DNA of 64,000 nt from Nymphaea colorata (taxonomy: Eukaryota; Streptophyta; Magnoliopsida; Nymphaeales; Nymphaeaceae): NCBI RefSeq assembly GCF_008831285.2, contig NC_045138.2, positions 17,517,934 to 17,581,933 on the forward strand. The letters are read 5' to 3'. Position 1 is the first letter of the stretch; each line of letters begins with the position of its first letter. The notes under the pieces were generated by a model. That model made no database searches. It saw nothing but the letters and a program-made list of their open reading frames with translations, and was not told the origin of the DNA. Below, in pieces: positions 1 through 12,597 of the stretch. Made by a program: the position numbers and the translations under genes.

Positions 1-367
1 CGGGGATGATCAGTGCATCATAATCCTCAAGATTAGCATCGCTGAAGCTGGCGTTTAACGTGAAGAAATGACCTTCTAGCTCCGTGTATATCTGTTTGAA
101 ACAAGCAATTCACTGTTAAGCACTGTAGCTGCAGTCCTTGCGTTACGAAGTTTGAAAGAGGAGGGAGAGAGCGGGGTTTACCTCATATCCCATGTACTCG
201 TGGACGGCCGTGACGCACTTCTGACCCGTTTTTTTGTTTGGCGATACGGCATCGACTCGGACGCCAACGGCTTGGAGCACCTGGAACGGCACCATGGCTT
301 CGTAGTCCTCCATGTAATCTCCGCATATCATCAGCGCTCGCTTTGCTCTCTGACCGACCGATCCCAT
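1..367 (-). CDS. DJ-1/PfpI family protein (DJ-1 homolog D-like), 5' part, runs off the left edge
   Basis: Exon 1 (367-182) encodes 62 residues starting MGSVGQ and ending HEYMGYE. The donor is GTAAAC at 181. A 90-base intron ends in AAACAG, and exon 2 (91-1) continues IYTELEGHFFTLNASF up to DALIIP at the window edge. The fragment carries the DJ-1 N-terminal pattern ICGDYMEDYE with the conserved Glu, then MVPFQVLQAVG and the start of the DALIIPGG motif that precedes the nucleophile elbow. Plant DJ1D-type proteins have two tandem PfpI domains and are reported as glyoxalase/deglycase-like stress proteins. Only about 93 residues of the first domain are visible, so the catalytic Cys is outside. An in-frame upstream Met at 388 (MKEKERE) is an alternative start. 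I chose the inner one because family members begin close to the first beta strand. Subfamily assignment is inference. Confidence 0.9.
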
Positions 368-720
368 CTCTCTCTCTTTCTCTTTCAATCTCTAAGGCAG
401 CTCCGGCCGGCCGGCGGGACGACCTGAGAACCGATCCGTTACACTCTTTTATGAAGATGGTCTCCCCCTCACTCTGCCTCTCTCTCATCGGTGTTCTTCC
501 TTTCTTATAAGGAAGAAGAAGTTCTTCTCCTTCTCTCTCTCTCTCTCTCCCCCACGTGAAGCATGGAGTTCAGAGATCGATGAGGCGTTGATGGTTCGGT
601 GGGACTCGGCTCGGGTCGTGGTTACCAACGAACTCCTCTTTATTTCGCCGAAATTCAAATGACGGCCTTCAAATTTGCTTTCGCGCACCTCAGATCTTAA
701 ATCTTTGATATTCTCCAATT
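368..720 (-). promoter_or_regulatory. Upstream/5'-UTR region of the DJ-1 gene with a G-box
   Basis: On the minus strand this stretch leads into the DJ-1 start codon. It contains a GA-rich tract (about 531-551, CT on the plus strand) typical of plant 5' UTRs. A CACGTG palindrome (G-box, bound by bZIP/bHLH factors) lies at 553-558, about 190 bases upstream of the ATG. No TATA box is convincing. The regulatory role is inferred from position only. Confidence 0.4.
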
Positions 721-1980
721 CAGGGTTTTTGATATAATAATGCTACGAAAGTGTTCGTCTTCTCGCATGCGAATCTCTTTTATCTATTGGCAAATAGCAC
801 TTGAATTTAAGTGGCTTCCTTTTTGAAAGTGATCTTACAAGAACTACGTTATAGAAAATCTTAGACAACAAGATGGCAGGATCAAGAGCTTAGATTTAGT
901 CCAAAGCCTTCAACTTGCCGCAATTTATACTCCTCGCCGGTGGTGGAGAAACACGGCAGCCCCAACATGTAACTTCAAGTAAATTTAAGCTACAGTATTT
1001 TATTATTTACTAGCATGAGCCAGGTTTACAGTGGACATGAAAATAAAGGTAAAAGAGGGGTGCTTTTATTTTTGAAGCATTCAAGGAATGTATTACGACC
1101 ACTTTTGGAGAATACTCCAGTGGCTGCTTTTCGTTGGTGGGTTCGAAATTAACTGTTTAAACTTTAATATGATTGTGAAAATTATTGTCGGTATATATAT
1201 ATAGATATGACTAAACTATATGAAATAAGAAAAACAGATAATATAAAATAATTAAAAAAGATAAAGGGTTCCTACCAATATGCACTACAAGAAAAAAAAA
1301 TGAATGGCACTTGGTATTAAGGCGTGCGTGTGCCTAATTAGCTACTAGTCAAGGTGAAAAAATCATATAATTGTGACGCAGCCTAAGGTAATAACTTGTT
1401 TAGCTCAATTTTTTTTTAAAAAATTAAATTTTAATTGTTTTATATAAAAATTTTGAAAAATGATATTTTGACCCATGTCAAAATTTATAAACTTTAATTT
1501 GGCTTCCCTCATGAAAAATTTCTGGCTCCCTCTACTTATCATCAATGGCCTATTCTGAATGGATACCATATATTTAGTAACACTTCATTTAATAATGGAG
1601 TCATTAATAATAAAAGATCCTGATTGAGCAAAAGGAACGGTCTGAAAGTAACTTTTTTCATTCATATTTATACGGGGGTGTTAATAACATTCCTTAGATT
1701 AGGATATAAATGTCATTCTCCCACTTGTTTGATAAGTTCATCCAATTTTGTTGTGTTTGCAAAATATGTGGACTAAATAAATAAGGGTGGTACATGAACT
1801 AATTACAAACAATTAACCGATAACTCAGTTAATGATTTATAAGGTGTCGCATGTAAAATTTATTTTTTAGCTTTGAAGGAAAACAACGAATGATTTAATA
1901 CTGAAAAAGTAACTTTGCAAGTGGACAGGCTATATTGTGAACTATCAACTAAATTGTAGTGACAATTCATAGCAAGTCTA
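721..1980. other. AT-rich intergenic DNA with one CACTA-type terminal motif
   Basis: No coding signal is visible. At 1283-1295 the string CACTACAAGAAAA occurs, which is the classic outer end of CACTA (En/Spm) DNA transposons. No matching inverted end (TTTTCTTGTAGTG) was seen nearby, so this is at most a solitary end or remnant. The rest is low-complexity A/T sequence. Confidence 0.4.
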
Positions 1981-2025
1981 CATAATAAATTATTTTTAAA
2001 TTTTAAATGGGTCGAGCCCAAGCCA

Positions 2026-2118
2026 AGACCCAGGCTATTGGGCCGGGCCCGGGCCGAGACCCGGGCTATTGGGCCGGGCCCGGGCCGAGACCCGGGCTAT
2101 TGGGCCGGGCTCACCGGC
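2026..2118 (+). repeat. GC-rich 31-bp tandem repeat, three copies
   Basis: A 31-base unit built of GGGCCGGGCCCGGGCC followed by GAGACCCGGGCTATT is repeated three times; the first copy is slightly diverged. It is an island of more than 75% GC in AT-rich surroundings. It is followed by GATGCCCACCC, a phrase common at the edge of degenerate plant transposon repeats. The open frame through it (Gly/Pro/Arg-rich) is a by-product of the repeat. Confidence 0.85.
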
Positions 2119-2539
2119 CAGGCCTGATGCCCACCCTTACTAAAAAGGCGTTTTGTGTGCGTTTATTAATGCATTTTTCTAAGCCCAAGGGGCTTATCTT
2201 AGCCGGTGTATTTTCATCTTCTTATGCCAAATATCGGCAAAAATGATTTTCATCAACGTCTAAATGGAATGAGTTGATGAAAGTATCAGTTATACCGACG
2301 CTTAGGCTAAACGTCCGTTGGTAATTGTTCGCCCAAAATTTCTTGCATTGACACGAACACTGTCACTAGGAGGTGTCACTAAAATCTTTTTTTTCTCGAC
2401 AGCCACTGACTGGCCATCAGTGAACAAAAACTTTGACAGACACGTTATCATCGGATCGGTGAAGGTCAATATTTATCCACGTCTTTTTCTAAATATTGGT
2501 GAAGGTCAATCTGCATCGAACTCATGAATAAACGTCGAT

Positions 2540-2960
2540 AAAAAATTGTGGAAGCAGGTCGAGTTCGACTTGTCATTTATGTGTTGAGCTTGAACTCGAC
2601 TCAATTAAAGCTTGACAAACTCGTTTGAATGTATGGACTATTACTTTGCCATAAATCGAGCTCAACTCAATTAAGGCTCGGCAAACTTCAATGAGCTTTT
2701 GTAAAAACTTACATAATTAATTAAGGTCAATATATCAGTTTTTTAATTAAAAACGAGTAAGATATTTGAAAAATCGCTACACATCATTTTCGAGTCAAAT
2801 GAAGCTTTAACAGTGAACTCGAACTCAACTCGATTATTTGAACAAGTTGACTCATAAACACGAGCTCGACTCGTTAAGCAAATAACTCAGTTCAAACTCG
2901 GTTACGAGTTGTGTTTTAAAGAGTGTAGCTCTAATAGCTCCACTTGTTGTTCACCCCTAA
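2540..2960 (-). repeat. Degenerate GAGCTCGACTCG-rich dispersed repeat, copy 1 (inverted)
   Basis: The stretch is dense in variants of ACTCGACTCAATTAA, GAGCTCGACTCG and ACAAACTCGTTTGA. It ends in TTGTTCACCCCTAAT. The reverse complement of that end opens the related copy at 12.6 kb, so the two copies lie in opposite orientation. The family is non-coding and very diverged. Its class (MITE, SINE or LTR remnant) cannot be told from the sequence. Confidence 0.65.
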
Positions 2961-4647
2961 TCAACAGCGATCCATCCACTCTTTGATGTTTCCATGTTTT
3001 TTTTATAGTTAATAACTTAACGTTGCTGTAAACGGGGACATACATAAACAAGAAAAGCACTAGTTGACAGATTCTTTGAGAGACCAAAGCAGCTTCGAGC
3101 CCTTAACCTACCAGAAAGAGGAAATGGAAGCTTCCGTTCTCATTGGGATAGTGAGATTCTCGTTCTGCTGACTAAAAAACTCATTTTCTTTGACCGAATG
3201 TTAAAATGGCGGTCGAAATTAGAGGCAGGCATATGATATTAGCAACACATGACACACTTCTGCAATCTCTGGTACCGTTATTCCAAGATTTAGATGGAAT
3301 GCTTTGTTACGGAGAACATGATGTGAGACGATTCAGTTGCCGGGAAATGAAACTAGACAGTCGAAAATATTTTAGAAGTCCCAAGGATTTCCTTTTCTTT
3401 TTTTAATCTTTGATATATATATATATATAAGTCGGAAGATTGATGATATAAAAAAGTTCATGAACTTTCTAATTCATGAGACTGCATAAAAAATACTCAT
3501 AATATATATATATATATATATATATATTTCTCATTCCTATAACAGTTTAATAATCAATCATCAAGAAAAAGGCACGAAGGTTCCCCCTTCCTTTTTCTGC
3601 TTCTACAATGGTAAGTGTCAGTGATGGCAATGTTGTATCCTTTAATTTAAATATTGTACCTTACAACTTAAGATGTATACGTATGACGCCTATAACAATT
3701 CAATTTTTAATTTTACAGTATTGACTAAGGGTGAAGGGAGGTGTGGGCAAAGTATGGGCAATCGCGGATCCACAAAAAGTATTTATTTTATATATTGACA
3801 TATCAAAATAATTTTTCTCATTTACTTGTTGATGTCCTTTAAAAACATAAAAAATTCATTACCCGTACACCTTAATAAAAAATTTGTGACTCCGTCCCTA
3901 ACATTGATTACCACAGCATCTAGATTCATTTTTTTGGATCAAACTAGATGCTGCGTCGGGTTGGCCGAGGCAGAAAACGCGGGTTCCAGCAGGAACACGC
4001 GCGACCACACCCCTGGTACATATGAGTGAAGAAGATAATGACAACATCTCATCTGCCTACACAAATGCTTAGCAAGTGAAGAAGAATAATTAAAGATTAA
4101 AAAGCCTTCAAACTGGACTTGTATTTCTAAATCACCTTATATAAAAGCAACCATATTGGGTCCATTTGAATGGTCGAGAACGTCCTACAAAATAGTCAAG
4201 TTCAATGATTTCATCAGCTCTTATGAAATCGGTGGCAGGGCCATAAATTTTTAGGTGAGAGGCAGTAGTTATAAAGAGTACATCACCCACAACTAGTATC
4301 GATCAATGTTAAAAATCAATGGGCCTATGCTCTTAGTTGGCCTCACATGCTCACACCTAGCTCTGTCACTGTACTGTATGAAACACTAATCAATCCACAT
4401 ATCGATCTGATTAGGCAAGTAATCACCATGATACTGAAAAAAAAAGGGTCCTGATATGGATCTAAGATGAGTATGGGAAGCAACGGCAGGGCCAGAAATA
4501 TTTGGCTAAAGGGCACTAAGTGACCGCTTGAAGAAAGAGCAGCAAATTCACTTGTTGATGGACTAAAGATGGCGGTCAAAGGACCCAAGACTGATTAGGG
4601 ATGTCAACATATCTGCTTTGGATTAGTTATCCGACTAATCACTTTGA

Positions 4648-4679
<32 letters not shown>

Positions 4680-6230
4680 ATGTGTGTGTGTTCGATGAAG
4701 AGATCAGATTAAATTCAGATTTAAGAAATGACATATGATCGGATTCAAATATATATAAGTATCTGATTGGATTTGAATTTAGATAGATATCTAAATCCAA
4801 TGCTCGTATATTTTGAAAATCAGCTAGATTCGGTTCAAAATTCAAATATACACAAAAATACATGTTAAAGCTCTGAGATGAGTCGCAAAATGATCTCTTG
4901 GTGAATGGTGATTGAATATAGCCTAGGATCGTAATGTTGCTGGTTAGGCTGGCAGGCCGGTAAGAGCTCGGTCGTCAGTTCGATTCTTATGGGCACTACT
5001 CATCTTGACTGCAAACTATGACATGTGAAACATTCAAGTTGAAGGGTAAAGCGTAGGTCCACAGAACTCTCAAAGCAACCCTCAACCCCAAGAAGAAGGA
5101 GAAAAGGGCAGCTTTTGCCTCTCGCAAATTGCCAGTTGTATAGAGATGAATTGGTTCATACTATTAGAAGTTATGTTGTTTGGTGTGGTGCAGACATGAA
5201 TGCAAATAGATGGGCTTTCATCTGATATTAGATATGGAAATTGGACTCTTAAAATGCAAATTAGGCAAATGAATGAGATCAATAAAACAGATGCCGATTG
5301 ATCTGGTTTGAATCTCAACACCATCTAATTTGATGGACATCTAAATCCAATAGCACATAAAGTTTTACACTTGCGCAGACGAATGCAAAGTCCCATTTCA
5401 AACAAGTAGATGTAGCATCCCAGTTAAATTGTGTTAGAATGGGTGGACATAATGTCTCTAAAAGGCACATGTTTTGAGATATTTCATCTCAGGCTCTATC
5501 CTCATAGATAAAAGAGAATGAATTTTTCTTCTCAGAAAACTTGCCCCCATCTTCTTTTGGTACAGTTTGACTGTGATAAGTTGTCCAGAGAAGTTTATCT
5601 TAAATTTTCTCCTGCATGGGAACACGCTCTTAAGGTAAATTCGCTAATGACTTGGGTGCGTCTTGATGATGGGAAATTTCTCAGGTTACTTAACACCACA
5701 TACCCATTCCTTTTCTTTTTCTTTTTTGTTTTCTTTTTCTTTTTGAAAAAAAGAAAAAAGTTACATTTTCACGTGTAAGTAATCTCTGTCAACGTTTTCT
5801 CAAAAGGAAAAAAAAAACAATCAAACGCCACCAAATTTTCTTGGGAATAAGATTCTTGCCTGTAATTTTCTGACTCAATGCCTCAATGTCCACAAGTTGA
5901 AAGAAAATGGACTGCCCATTTCTTTTTTCTTCACTGTGTAGCTGGAAATTAAAGTAATGGAACTCCATGGATGCAAATCCAGGATCTCATATGCTGTAAA
6001 ATTCTTACACAAACTAAGCAGTATCAATAATACTCCACAAAGGAGCGCTTAATAAGGTTTTATAGATCTAACTCAGTTCACGTAGGGCGCTTGATCCCAA
6101 AACATATTTCCCAACAATCCCAAAGACTAAAAACGATCGACTTGGCGCTAGCTTTCAACACCAGCTTCCACCAAATCAACCATTCTAACAATTCATAAAC
6201 ACAGTTCTAAAAGAATACACTAGTATCGAT
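2961..6230. other. Intergenic DNA with repeat debris and microsatellites
   Basis: No gene was recognised. TA microsatellites lie at about 3412-3429 and 3504-3527, and a TA/TG compound repeat at about 4650-4691. Fragments of a dispersed repeat whose edge reads like GGCAGGGCCAGAAATATTTGGC lie at about 4230-4345 and 4480-4590. At 4590-4860 there is a diverged repeat built from variants of GGATTTGAATTTAGATA, also found at 34.33-34.57 kb. A short open frame at 5518-5778 has no recognisable domain. Confidence 0.5.
4920..5060 (+). mobile_element. SINE-like sequence (tRNA-like internal promoter)
   Basis: The string TGGTTAGGCTGGCAGGCCGG resembles a Pol III A box. It is followed by CAGTTCGATTC, which resembles a B box. 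The part after the B box (GGGCACTAC..ACTGCAAAC) recurs in diverged form at 20745-20800, which supports a dispersed family. Box spacing is shorter than in a true tRNA gene and no cloverleaf could be drawn, so this is not called a tRNA. Confidence 0.35.
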
Positions 6231-6274
6231 CCATGAATCCACACAAAGATTATGGGCGCCTGCACCACCCATCC

Positions 6275-9200
6275 TCATGTCTCAACTTTGACGATCTTCG
6301 GCACTTCGACGGGGAAATTTTCGATCTCGTCCATCCAGGGGTTGGTCTCCTTGGCCGGCTTGATGGTCCGGGTCGCGCGCCAAACCGCACTGTTGCACTT
6401 GAACCCGGACCCGAACGCGATCTGCCACAACCTGTCCCCCCTCTTGACCCTGCCCTTGGCCTCAGTGTAGGCTAACTCATACCACAAAGATGAGCTAGAA
6501 GTGTTGCCAAACCTATAGAGGGTCATCCTAGAGGGCTCCATGTGCCAGTCACTTAGCTCCAGGTTCTTCTCTAGCTCATCCAGCACTGCCCTGCCACCAG
6601 CATGGATGCAGAAGTGCTCAAAGGCCAACTTGAAGTCTGGTATGTAGGGTTTCAATCCCTTGATCTTTAGCAATTTTCTACCAATCAAGGTGGCTAAGAA
6701 CAGGAGCTGCTCTGACATGGGCAGCACCAATGGGCCCAGTGTGGTGATGTTGGTCTTGAGTGCATCCCCAGCCACAGCCATGAGGTCCTTGGACAGGGCC
6801 ACACCAATCTTCCCCTGCTCATCCTCGCGCTGGTACACACAATTGTAGCACTGGTCGTCCGCGCCCTTGTGGGTCCGAACCGTGTGGACGAGCTCGTACT
6901 TGGAGCGGCGGCGGTCGGACCGGCGGTTCGAGAAGAGGATCGCAGCGCCACCCATGCGGAAAAGACAGTTGGACACCAGCATGGACCGCTCGTTGCCGAA
7001 GTACCAGTTGAGGGTGATGTTCTCCATGCTAACCACCATGGCATAGGTGTCCCTGTGGACCTGTGGAAAGTGATTCCAATGTTATTTTCACATTGGAAAG
7101 TTGGAAAATGTTTCCAAGGTTATTTTGATGGAGGAAAACTTTTTCACCAGAGAATTTTTTCCCTTTTTTTCTGAAAGTACAACTTTAAGAAGCTTGATTG
7201 TGATGGCATGAATGAGAAACAAAGTGGCCCTTTGATCTAGAAGGTTTTTGGTTGAAGAAAGTCAAGAGTTTAATGCTTGAGGTACACTTTTTAAGATCAC
7301 TGTCAGATATTTGACTATATTTAACTTGTGATGAGACAAGCTGGCAAAGGACATAAGACAGGCACATTAATTAGCAAAATATGACATCAGGATCCCATTT
7401 CTTAATGTTTTAGATTACAAAAATATTATTTTTTTTTTATATTTGATTAAGATTTTCTATGAAGCTTTTAGCAGAAAATGTGGGTCAGAGACCACCTGTC
7501 TGCACGTGACATCACAAGGACCCTTCTAAACATTCAGAAGAAAATGACTCTAAGACTGCTGAATGCAAGAAACTGAAAATTTCAGGAGCTTCTAGCGAAG
7601 AAATAACATGACAGGTGGGTCCTTGCAAATTATTATTTTTTCAAAGGAATTGCAGATTGAGGCCAACTGTTTTTTGTTTTTATAAGTTTCCACACATTTA
7701 TGAGGACCAAATCTTTATTCATTCATTATCTTTACCTAACTCTTTGGGCTTCTTTTATTATATTGAAGAGTCAATGATGATGGTTGGGAAATGGTAGCCA
7801 ACCATCCTAACTCCCAACTAAGAGCTCACACATTGAAATCAGAGACTCAGGAAAACCACTTTGCATACAGTAGTCATACCAACATCACCAAACTCTGAAA
7901 AACCCCAGAAATCAAGCCTGACCATCGCTGTGCTGCCAAGTGTTCTCTTTTTCTTTTTTTTTCGAGCGGCAAAAAAATATTTAATATTTCTTGAACTTTT
8001 CTTTTATTAAAAAAATACATGAGGTTGGGATACAACCTTCCCCCCCTATTTATGGCGTCCTGCTGGATTGAAGGGATTCTGTGAGGGGAGAGAAAGCGAC
8101 CTCTTATTATAAAGAGTTGTCTTGGATGATCACATGGGGGCCTTGATTGGGGTGTGCAAGCAGCATAAAGAAATTGAGGTGCCATTGTTGTTGTTCAATT
8201 TCAGAATCCTTCAATTCACACCACTTGGCTAATTATTCGCGAAAAATGATGGTAAGATCACGTTAGAAACTTGAGATTTAAAACTAATTTGCTCGAGAGA
8301 CTGGTAAGGAAGGCCTATCGTTGAGCTTCTTCATGAAATAAGAAGTTTTTCTGCACTTGAAAGTTACGAAATTTTCTTGAAATAACTTGTTTTTGGTAGA
8401 AAAAAGAAGGAGATTTCTAAGCACTGCCACCAACTAATTACAGGGGAATTATATTTTTGTTTGTTTTGAATTTATGAAAAAAAGATATGAGGGGCTTTTG
8501 AAAATGATTTCCTTAAATGCAGCAGCTGTGATCATCCGGACGCCTACCGGATTATGACGATTGAGACTCAAGGGAGATTCCAAACGCAAAGTCAAATGAG
8601 CTCCAAAAGAATCATTTTCACATTCATTAAATTGCCTTTGAGAAAGGTAAGGGAGCTCCCGGAATATCCTTCGAACCAGGTGAGATGGCGCCTTCGCTGC
8701 GGGCGAATGGAGCTCAGGGTGCCTGAGTTTTGACTGGTTGATCAAGTTTTAGTTTGACTGAGCCAAGTGCTATTAAAAAATAATAAATACCAACTTAAAT
8801 GTATGTATCTGAGCTTCAATTAAGTTTCAATTTCAATAGCACAAGTAATCTGAATTTGAATCGGAGGTTGGTGGTTGGCTAAGTTAGCCAGGACAACATT
8901 TTAGACCTGAGCTGGTTCAGTTGGGGAGGTCGAAGGTTCGAGCCTACCTTCTATGGCTTTTCTTCAGATTTGAAAAGAAAAAATTAATATGTATTTTTTA
9001 AAAAAAAAAAATATTTTCCGTCAAAATTTTGATTGACGGATTGCCAGCTCTGCTCGAACCTAAGCGCATTGATGGGAGCAAGCATGATCTTGAAGTTGGA
9101 ATGCATTAAACAACAAAGAAAAAAGGAAGAAGAAGAGAGGAGATAATGGGGACGACGGACCTGGAGGAGCTGCTTGGCGAGGTCGACGGAGATGAGGCCG

Positions 9201-9873
9201 GCGCTGCAGCCCATGCCACCGAGGTTGTAGGAGCGGATGTTGCTGCGGAGCTTGTAGTGGTTGACAAGCATGGCGGAGAGGGAGGGGGTGGGGTTGAAGA
9301 GGCTGCAGTTGACGATGACGATGCCGATGTCCTTGGGGTTGACGCCGGTCTTCGCCAGGAGCTGGTCGACGGCGCCGAACATGACGGCCTCCGCCTCCTT
9401 GCGGGCCTCCGCCATGCAGGGGTTGGGCGGCACTCGGAGGACGGCGGGGGGGAAGTAGGTGTCCTGCCCGAGCCCCGACCGCTCGAGGATCTTGCGTTGG
9501 AACTCGAGGTTCTGCTCGGTGAAGGTGCCGGCGAGGGCGGAGCGGGTCATGAAGATCTCGCGCGTGCACTTCCGCTCGGACTCGGGCTTGTAGCAGGCGA
9601 AGTCGAGGAGGTAGACGGGGCGGGGGCGAGAGGAGAGGTGGAGGGCGCAGAGGAAGACGAGGAGGGAGGCGAGGGCCACGGAGGAGAGGAGGTTGTAGCG
9701 GAGGAGGGACCAGAGGGCGGTGACGTCGGTGGGGAGATGCGGGTGGAGAGGAAGGCGAGCATGGGGACGGCGAGGAGGTAGGGGAGGTTGGAGATGAGGT
9801 AGTGGTAGCCGAGCTTCACGTACTTGAGGCGGACGGAGTGGCGGTAGTCCGGGCTGGCTGCTCCGGCGTCCAT
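6275..9873 (-). CDS. 3-ketoacyl-CoA synthase (KCS11/KCS4-like), two exons, one-base frameshift in exon 1
   Basis: The enzyme condenses malonyl-CoA with long-chain acyl-CoA in the ER. This is the first, rate-limiting step of very-long-chain fatty acid elongation for waxes, suberin and sphingolipids. Exon 1 is 9873-9161, the intron is 9160-7061 (GTCCGT..CCACAG), and exon 2 is 7060-6275 (TGA stop). The N-terminus has two hydrophobic segments, then [15 protein letters not shown]. If one missing base near 9731-9734 is allowed for, the protein is 499 residues. The family triad then falls at Cys223 (GGMGCSAG), His391 (FCIHAGG) and Asn424 (RFGNTSSSS), the same numbering as Arabidopsis FAE1. As written, the frame shifts after about residue 47 (TRIS), in a run of G on the plus strand. 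Exon 1 is very GC-rich and exon 2 less so. ATG at 9873 sits in a good context (GCCATGG). The similarity to KCS11 from memory is strong. Confidence 0.93.
7061..9160 (-). other. Large KCS intron
   Basis: A 2.1-kb intron separates exons ending AKQLLQ and starting [19 protein letters not shown]. This is a common intron position in KCS11-like genes. It is AT-rich with pyrimidine tracts and contains a SINE-like insertion near its 5' end (minus strand). No other gene is visible inside. Confidence 0.85.
8865..9010 (+). mobile_element. SINE-like insertion in the KCS intron
   Basis: The sequence TGGCTAAGTTAG followed about 48 bases later by GGTTCGAGCCT resembles Pol III A and B boxes. It is followed by a short unique part and an A-rich tail (positions 9000-9011 are nearly pure A). 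It lies antisense to the KCS gene. Target-site duplications were not resolved, so the call is tentative. Confidence 0.35.
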
Positions 9874-9993
9874 GGCGTCGACGAAAGACAGAGGTAGAGA
9901 TCTAGAGAGAGGAAGCAGAGTTGGGGATGGGGAGGAGAAGGAAGAGGGATGGGGGTTTTAAGGAGGGAGGAGGAGGTGGAGCAACGCAGAGTG

Positions 9994-10034
<41 letters not shown>

Positions 10035-10143
10035 GAAGGAGAAGAGAGGATGCAACCACCCCAACTAACCGTTTAACTGCGGTGTTCCTCTTGCATTCAT
10101 TACGAAAGTTGGAACTGTGCGTGTGCAAATACGTGTCTGGAGT

Positions 10144-10192
<49 letters not shown>

Positions 10193-10200
10193 AAAGTGGG
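9874..10200 (-). promoter_or_regulatory. KCS 5' region with GA and TA microsatellites
   Basis: On the KCS strand this reads as a long CT tract (GA on plus, about 9996-10030), typical of plant 5' UTR or core promoter Y-patches. It is followed upstream by a second block of (GA)n at 10167-10192 and (TA)n at 10144-10166. The TA block could serve as a TATA element. Both tracts are likely length-polymorphic. Confidence 0.5.
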
Positions 10201-12590
10201 TCTACCTCTATGAGGCCAATGAATGGATCAGAAACATATTCATTTAAATCTAGAGAGAGAAAGGGAAAGTCTGAAATGAGTCTAACATGAGAGCCCAATT
10301 ATGGCAAACTAGAAACAGATCCATTTAGAGTTGGAAACGAACCTGGCCGGCCGCCGGTTATTGACTTCTCCTGTTGATCAGAATGTTCAACAGATTTGGC
10401 TCACAAAACATGGTGTTCCTTTTATCTAAGACTTGGTTTGGTAATATAATTTTAACAAAGTGGTTGAACCGATAATGCTATTGGAAGGTTCAAGCCACAG
10501 AGAATTACAAGGTTGTGAACGCCATTGGAAAGTTGAAACTATAGAATTACAACAGGCTAGTAAGGCGTGCTGCCGATCGGAGCTGTAAATATGGATATTG
10601 ATGACTAGTGCTGTAAATCAGGCCATTGTAAATATCACTGCCTTGTAAAATGATTTTACCCCCAATAGCGATATTCACGACATTCTTGAAGAGATGAGAA
10701 GACCGGAATCCCCATGGTAATTCCGGCCGGCCAACTCCCGGCCGGTGGCTCAGCTGACACTAGCAGAGCCACCTAACCATACGGATCTGCGTAAATTGTT
10801 TAGTAAGTATACTGGACGATCGTTTTTTTTTACTGTGTTAATGCCCGTCAGCTAAAATTTCTCCCCGGTGAAATTTCTGAAAAATATTATTCTACTTTTG
10901 TACAAGTCTAGAGAAAACTATTCTGCCAAAAAAAAATCTACCTTTACCTGTTAAGTTAACAAGGATTCACATCATTATATAAAAAGAAAAACAAGAAAAA
11001 TAGAAAAGGACTTGATCGTCATTTTATTAAAAGATAATGATGAGTTTAGTGTTAGGAGGCTTTGGCTCCAAGGATGTTAGAGGTAGAGAATTCTGGTCAA
11101 ACGGCGAAGCCAAGATTTTTTTCAAGGGCGGGCCAAACAGTTCAACCTCAGATTTAGGTAGGGGCCAAACTGAACTCGAATGTAAAAAATACATTGCACA
11201 ACTAAAGTTTTTTAATTTTTTCAAATACATTTTTTTTTTCAATTAATTGGGATGGGACCATGGCTTAGGTGCCCCCCTCCCTCCACCCCGGTCAATAGGT
11301 ACTATTTGTATAATTTTAAAATTATATGACACACCTGTATGTAAATAAACAAGAAAGCAGCCATGAAATTTTAATATAAAAATAAACATTTTTTACGAGT
11401 CTGTGTGGGCAATTGCCCCCACCATGCTTACACCTACTCCGCTCGTGCTTGGCTCGATGTTTAGTAAACAAGCTTTTCTTTTGGTGTTTGTGGTCAAGCT
11501 TTCGTCCACATGTAATTTATTGTACTTCATATTGTTAACGCCTTTTTTTGGCGTTTGGAGTTTCCCTTGCTCTGCCTTTGCATAGGATTCCTTATGGTTT
11601 TTTTTTTCCTCGGTTGAATATAATATAAATATCAATTCAGAAAAATACATTCAACTTTTCATGTTTAGACGCTTGATTTAAAGTATTGATTTCTTAAGAT
11701 TCGCATTAAATTCCAAACAGCTCAAACTCGATCATATTTTTGTTAATTTCACTAAAAGTTAAAGCTAAGACATCTTCCAAATAAGATAATCAATAAAGTA
11801 TGTGGTCAATGCAACCGTAGGCAGCTCCAACGGAGATATTACTTAATATTATTAATATTGTTTGTCGAACTTGAATGCAAAACATTGTTTAAAAAGCACT
11901 TAATAATATGCTTTCTAAAATGCGATCACCCATGGTCGGGCTTCGATTCAATATGATCTTGAAAATGAAGCACCAAGTTCAAAATATTACTTGCATTTTT
12001 GAGCTAATGATGAGAATAATATGAAACACCAAAAAAATGTATATAAGATTCTTCTTAATTTACAGTCACATAACTTAGCAATTAAACATTCAAAAGTAAG
12101 TTTGATGCCTTATCATTAATTAAATTTGGGGAATCTTGGAAGACTTGATTTTTAATCCCTCCCAAGCTGTTGTCCCAACTGGAATGATGAATTTGCTATT
12201 TAAACTGATTCAACTTGATGTCACAAGTCAGCTTAAGAAATTGTATCTGTAGGCGATTAGTTTACTCTTGGAGACTGTCAGGTAATGATGTACAAGTAGT
12301 CGAGCCAACTTAGGTTCGACTTGAACTCGTTTGTCAGAACTCGACTCGTTTATAAACCAGTGGAATTGAGGTGAGTTGTTAATCACAAGTTTGATGACGA
12401 TGAAGGAAAGATAGAGGAAAATCTGTCAACAAATATGCATCAAAGGGGAGGGGAGGTATTTTTGAAAATTTTCATAAAATAATGGACATTTTAGACTTTT
12501 TTACCTTCTTCCTTTACCCTTTTAAGAAGTTTCTTTCTATATTTTAATAGGGCCATTGGGTCATTGCACACTCATTGTCAGATATGTTTC
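10201..12590. other. Intergenic DNA with dispersed repeat remnants
   Basis: No gene was recognised. At 11100-11440 a repeat with edges GGCGAAGCCAAGATTTTT and TGTGTGGGCAATTGCCCCC is present. The same pair of edge motifs recurs in diverged form at 14.34-14.50, 20.24-20.37, 23.84-23.99, 30.06-30.23 and (first edge only) 31.86 kb. This points to a short non-autonomous transposon family of about 150-350 bp. A few short open frames here are chance. Confidence 0.5.
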
Positions 12591-12597
12591 ATGCAAT

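Noticed and set aside
2007..2246. Open frame with collagen-like Gly-Pro-Arg repeats
   Set aside because: It is generated by a 31-bp GC-rich tandem repeat; no gene context or homologous domain.
8890..8955. Possible tRNA gene (GGTTCGAGCC B box)
   Set aside because: Box spacing is wrong and no acceptor stem or cloverleaf can be formed; better explained as a SINE-like remnant.
9146..9781. 211-codon plus-strand open frame rich in Glu, Gly and Val
   Set aside because: It is the antisense shadow of the GC-rich first KCS exon, whose minus-strand reading is a clear family match.
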